A stretch of DNA of 5,428 nt, from NCBI GenBank assembly GCA_030617485.1, contig JAUWVK010000113.1, forward strand, positions 1 through 5,428. The letters run 5' to 3'. Below the pieces are notes generated by a model, which did not search any database, had not been told where the DNA came from, and worked only from the letters and a program-made list of their open reading frames with translations. The position numbers and the translations under genes are program-made. Shown here one piece after another: positions 5,051-5,428 of this stretch (positions are counted from its first letter, which is position 1; every line of letters starts with the position of its first letter). Source of the stretch: Gammaproteobacteria bacterium (lineage in GTDB: Bacteria > Pseudomonadota > Gammaproteobacteria > SZUA-152).

Positions 5051-5428
5051 ATGAAAACCGTAATTGTTGGGGCGGGTATTTCAGGCCTTAGTACGGCCTA
5101 TGCCTTGCTGGAAAAACAACCTGATATAGAACTTCTTATCTTAGAAGCATCAGATCGCGTCGGTGGTAAGGTTTGGTCCGACAAATCAGAAGAAGGTTTT
5201 TTATGCGAAAGTGGTGTTAACGCTTTTCTTGATAACAAACCAAAAACATTATTATTGAGTCAGGCCTTGGGTCTTTCTCCTGTGACTAGTTTTGATGCCT
5301 CGCGCCATCGTTTTGTTTTTTCAGAAAATCATCTTCATGAATTACCTGCGACACCGCCTGCGTTTCTTACATCCAATCTGCTGAGTGTGCCAGGGCGGTT
5401 ACGCGTCATGATGGAAACACTTGTTCCC
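5051..5428 (+). CDS. hemY: Protoporphyrinogen oxidase, HemY type (5' part, cut by window end)
   Basis: The first 126 codons of an FAD-dependent amine-oxidase-fold protein are present and run off the window. The N-terminus has the dinucleotide site VIVGAGISGLSTAYAL (residues 4-19), the second-strand acid with LEASDRVGGK (31-40), then FLCESGVNAFLDN (50-62). The segment LPATPPAFLTSNLLS followed by GRLR resembles the oxygen-dependent protoporphyrinogen oxidases (HemY/PPOX), which make protoporphyrin IX for heme. There is no signal peptide, as expected for a cytoplasmic or membrane-associated enzyme. Start ATG 5051 has no good Shine-Dalgarno, which is unlike every other gene here. It lies 41 nt after fccB2 with no terminator between, so read-through is likely. 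Related flavoenzymes (carotenoid desaturase, amine oxidase) share the N-terminal motif, so the missing C-terminal part matters. Confidence 0.75.
   Translation, partial: MKTVIVGAGISGLSTAYALLEKQPDIELLILEASDRVGGKVWSDKSEEGFLCESGVNAFLDNKPKTLLLSQALGLSPVTSFDASRHRFVFSENHLHELPATPPAFLTSNLLSVPGRLRVMMETLVP

Overview
The window looks like chromosomal DNA from a sulfur-oxidising proteobacterium, most likely a gammaproteobacterium. The evidence is two complete flavocytochrome c sulfide dehydrogenase (FCSD, Fcc) modules, closest in key motifs to the Allochromatium-type enzyme. A NapC/NirT-family tetraheme cytochrome lies between them, and the start of a HemY-type protoporphyrinogen oxidase follows. GC content is moderate, in the forties by eye. 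I cannot name the genus. All genes are on the + strand, and I see no insertion sequence, CRISPR array, tRNA or rRNA.

Layout. Positions 1-114 are an open frame that may be the tail of an upstream gene (weak). Positions 115-512 are non-coding: a terminator-like hairpin (183-222), further dyads and hairpins, then a strong Shine-Dalgarno. Module 1 follows: a monoheme cytochrome subunit (513-848) and a Tat-exported flavoprotein subunit (862-2154), closed by a 12-bp intrinsic terminator (2173-2208). Positions 2209-2465 form a promoter region sharing several short blocks with the region upstream of module 1. Module 2 begins with the tetraheme quinol-dehydrogenase-type cytochrome (2466-2999), then a diheme cytochrome subunit (3058-3675) and a second flavoprotein (3717-5009). 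After 41 nt without a terminator comes the protoporphyrinogen oxidase gene (5051 to the window edge).

How the genes may work together. Each FccB flavoprotein has the flavin-attachment cysteine and the two active-site cysteines of FCSD, so both should oxidise sulfide in the periplasm and pass electrons to their FccA hemes. The two modules use different heme chains, one heme versus two, and only module 2 carries a membrane-anchored NapC/NirT partner. I infer that module 1 feeds a soluble cytochrome route, while module 2 may exchange electrons with the quinone pool through the tetraheme protein. The heme-biosynthesis gene downstream may help supply the heme-rich second module.

The most interesting points are the unequal FCSD pair, the embedded tetraheme cytochrome, the shared upstream blocks, the long structured leader of module 1, a hairpin overlapping the fccA2 ribosome binding site, and two extra cysteines in the monoheme FccA.
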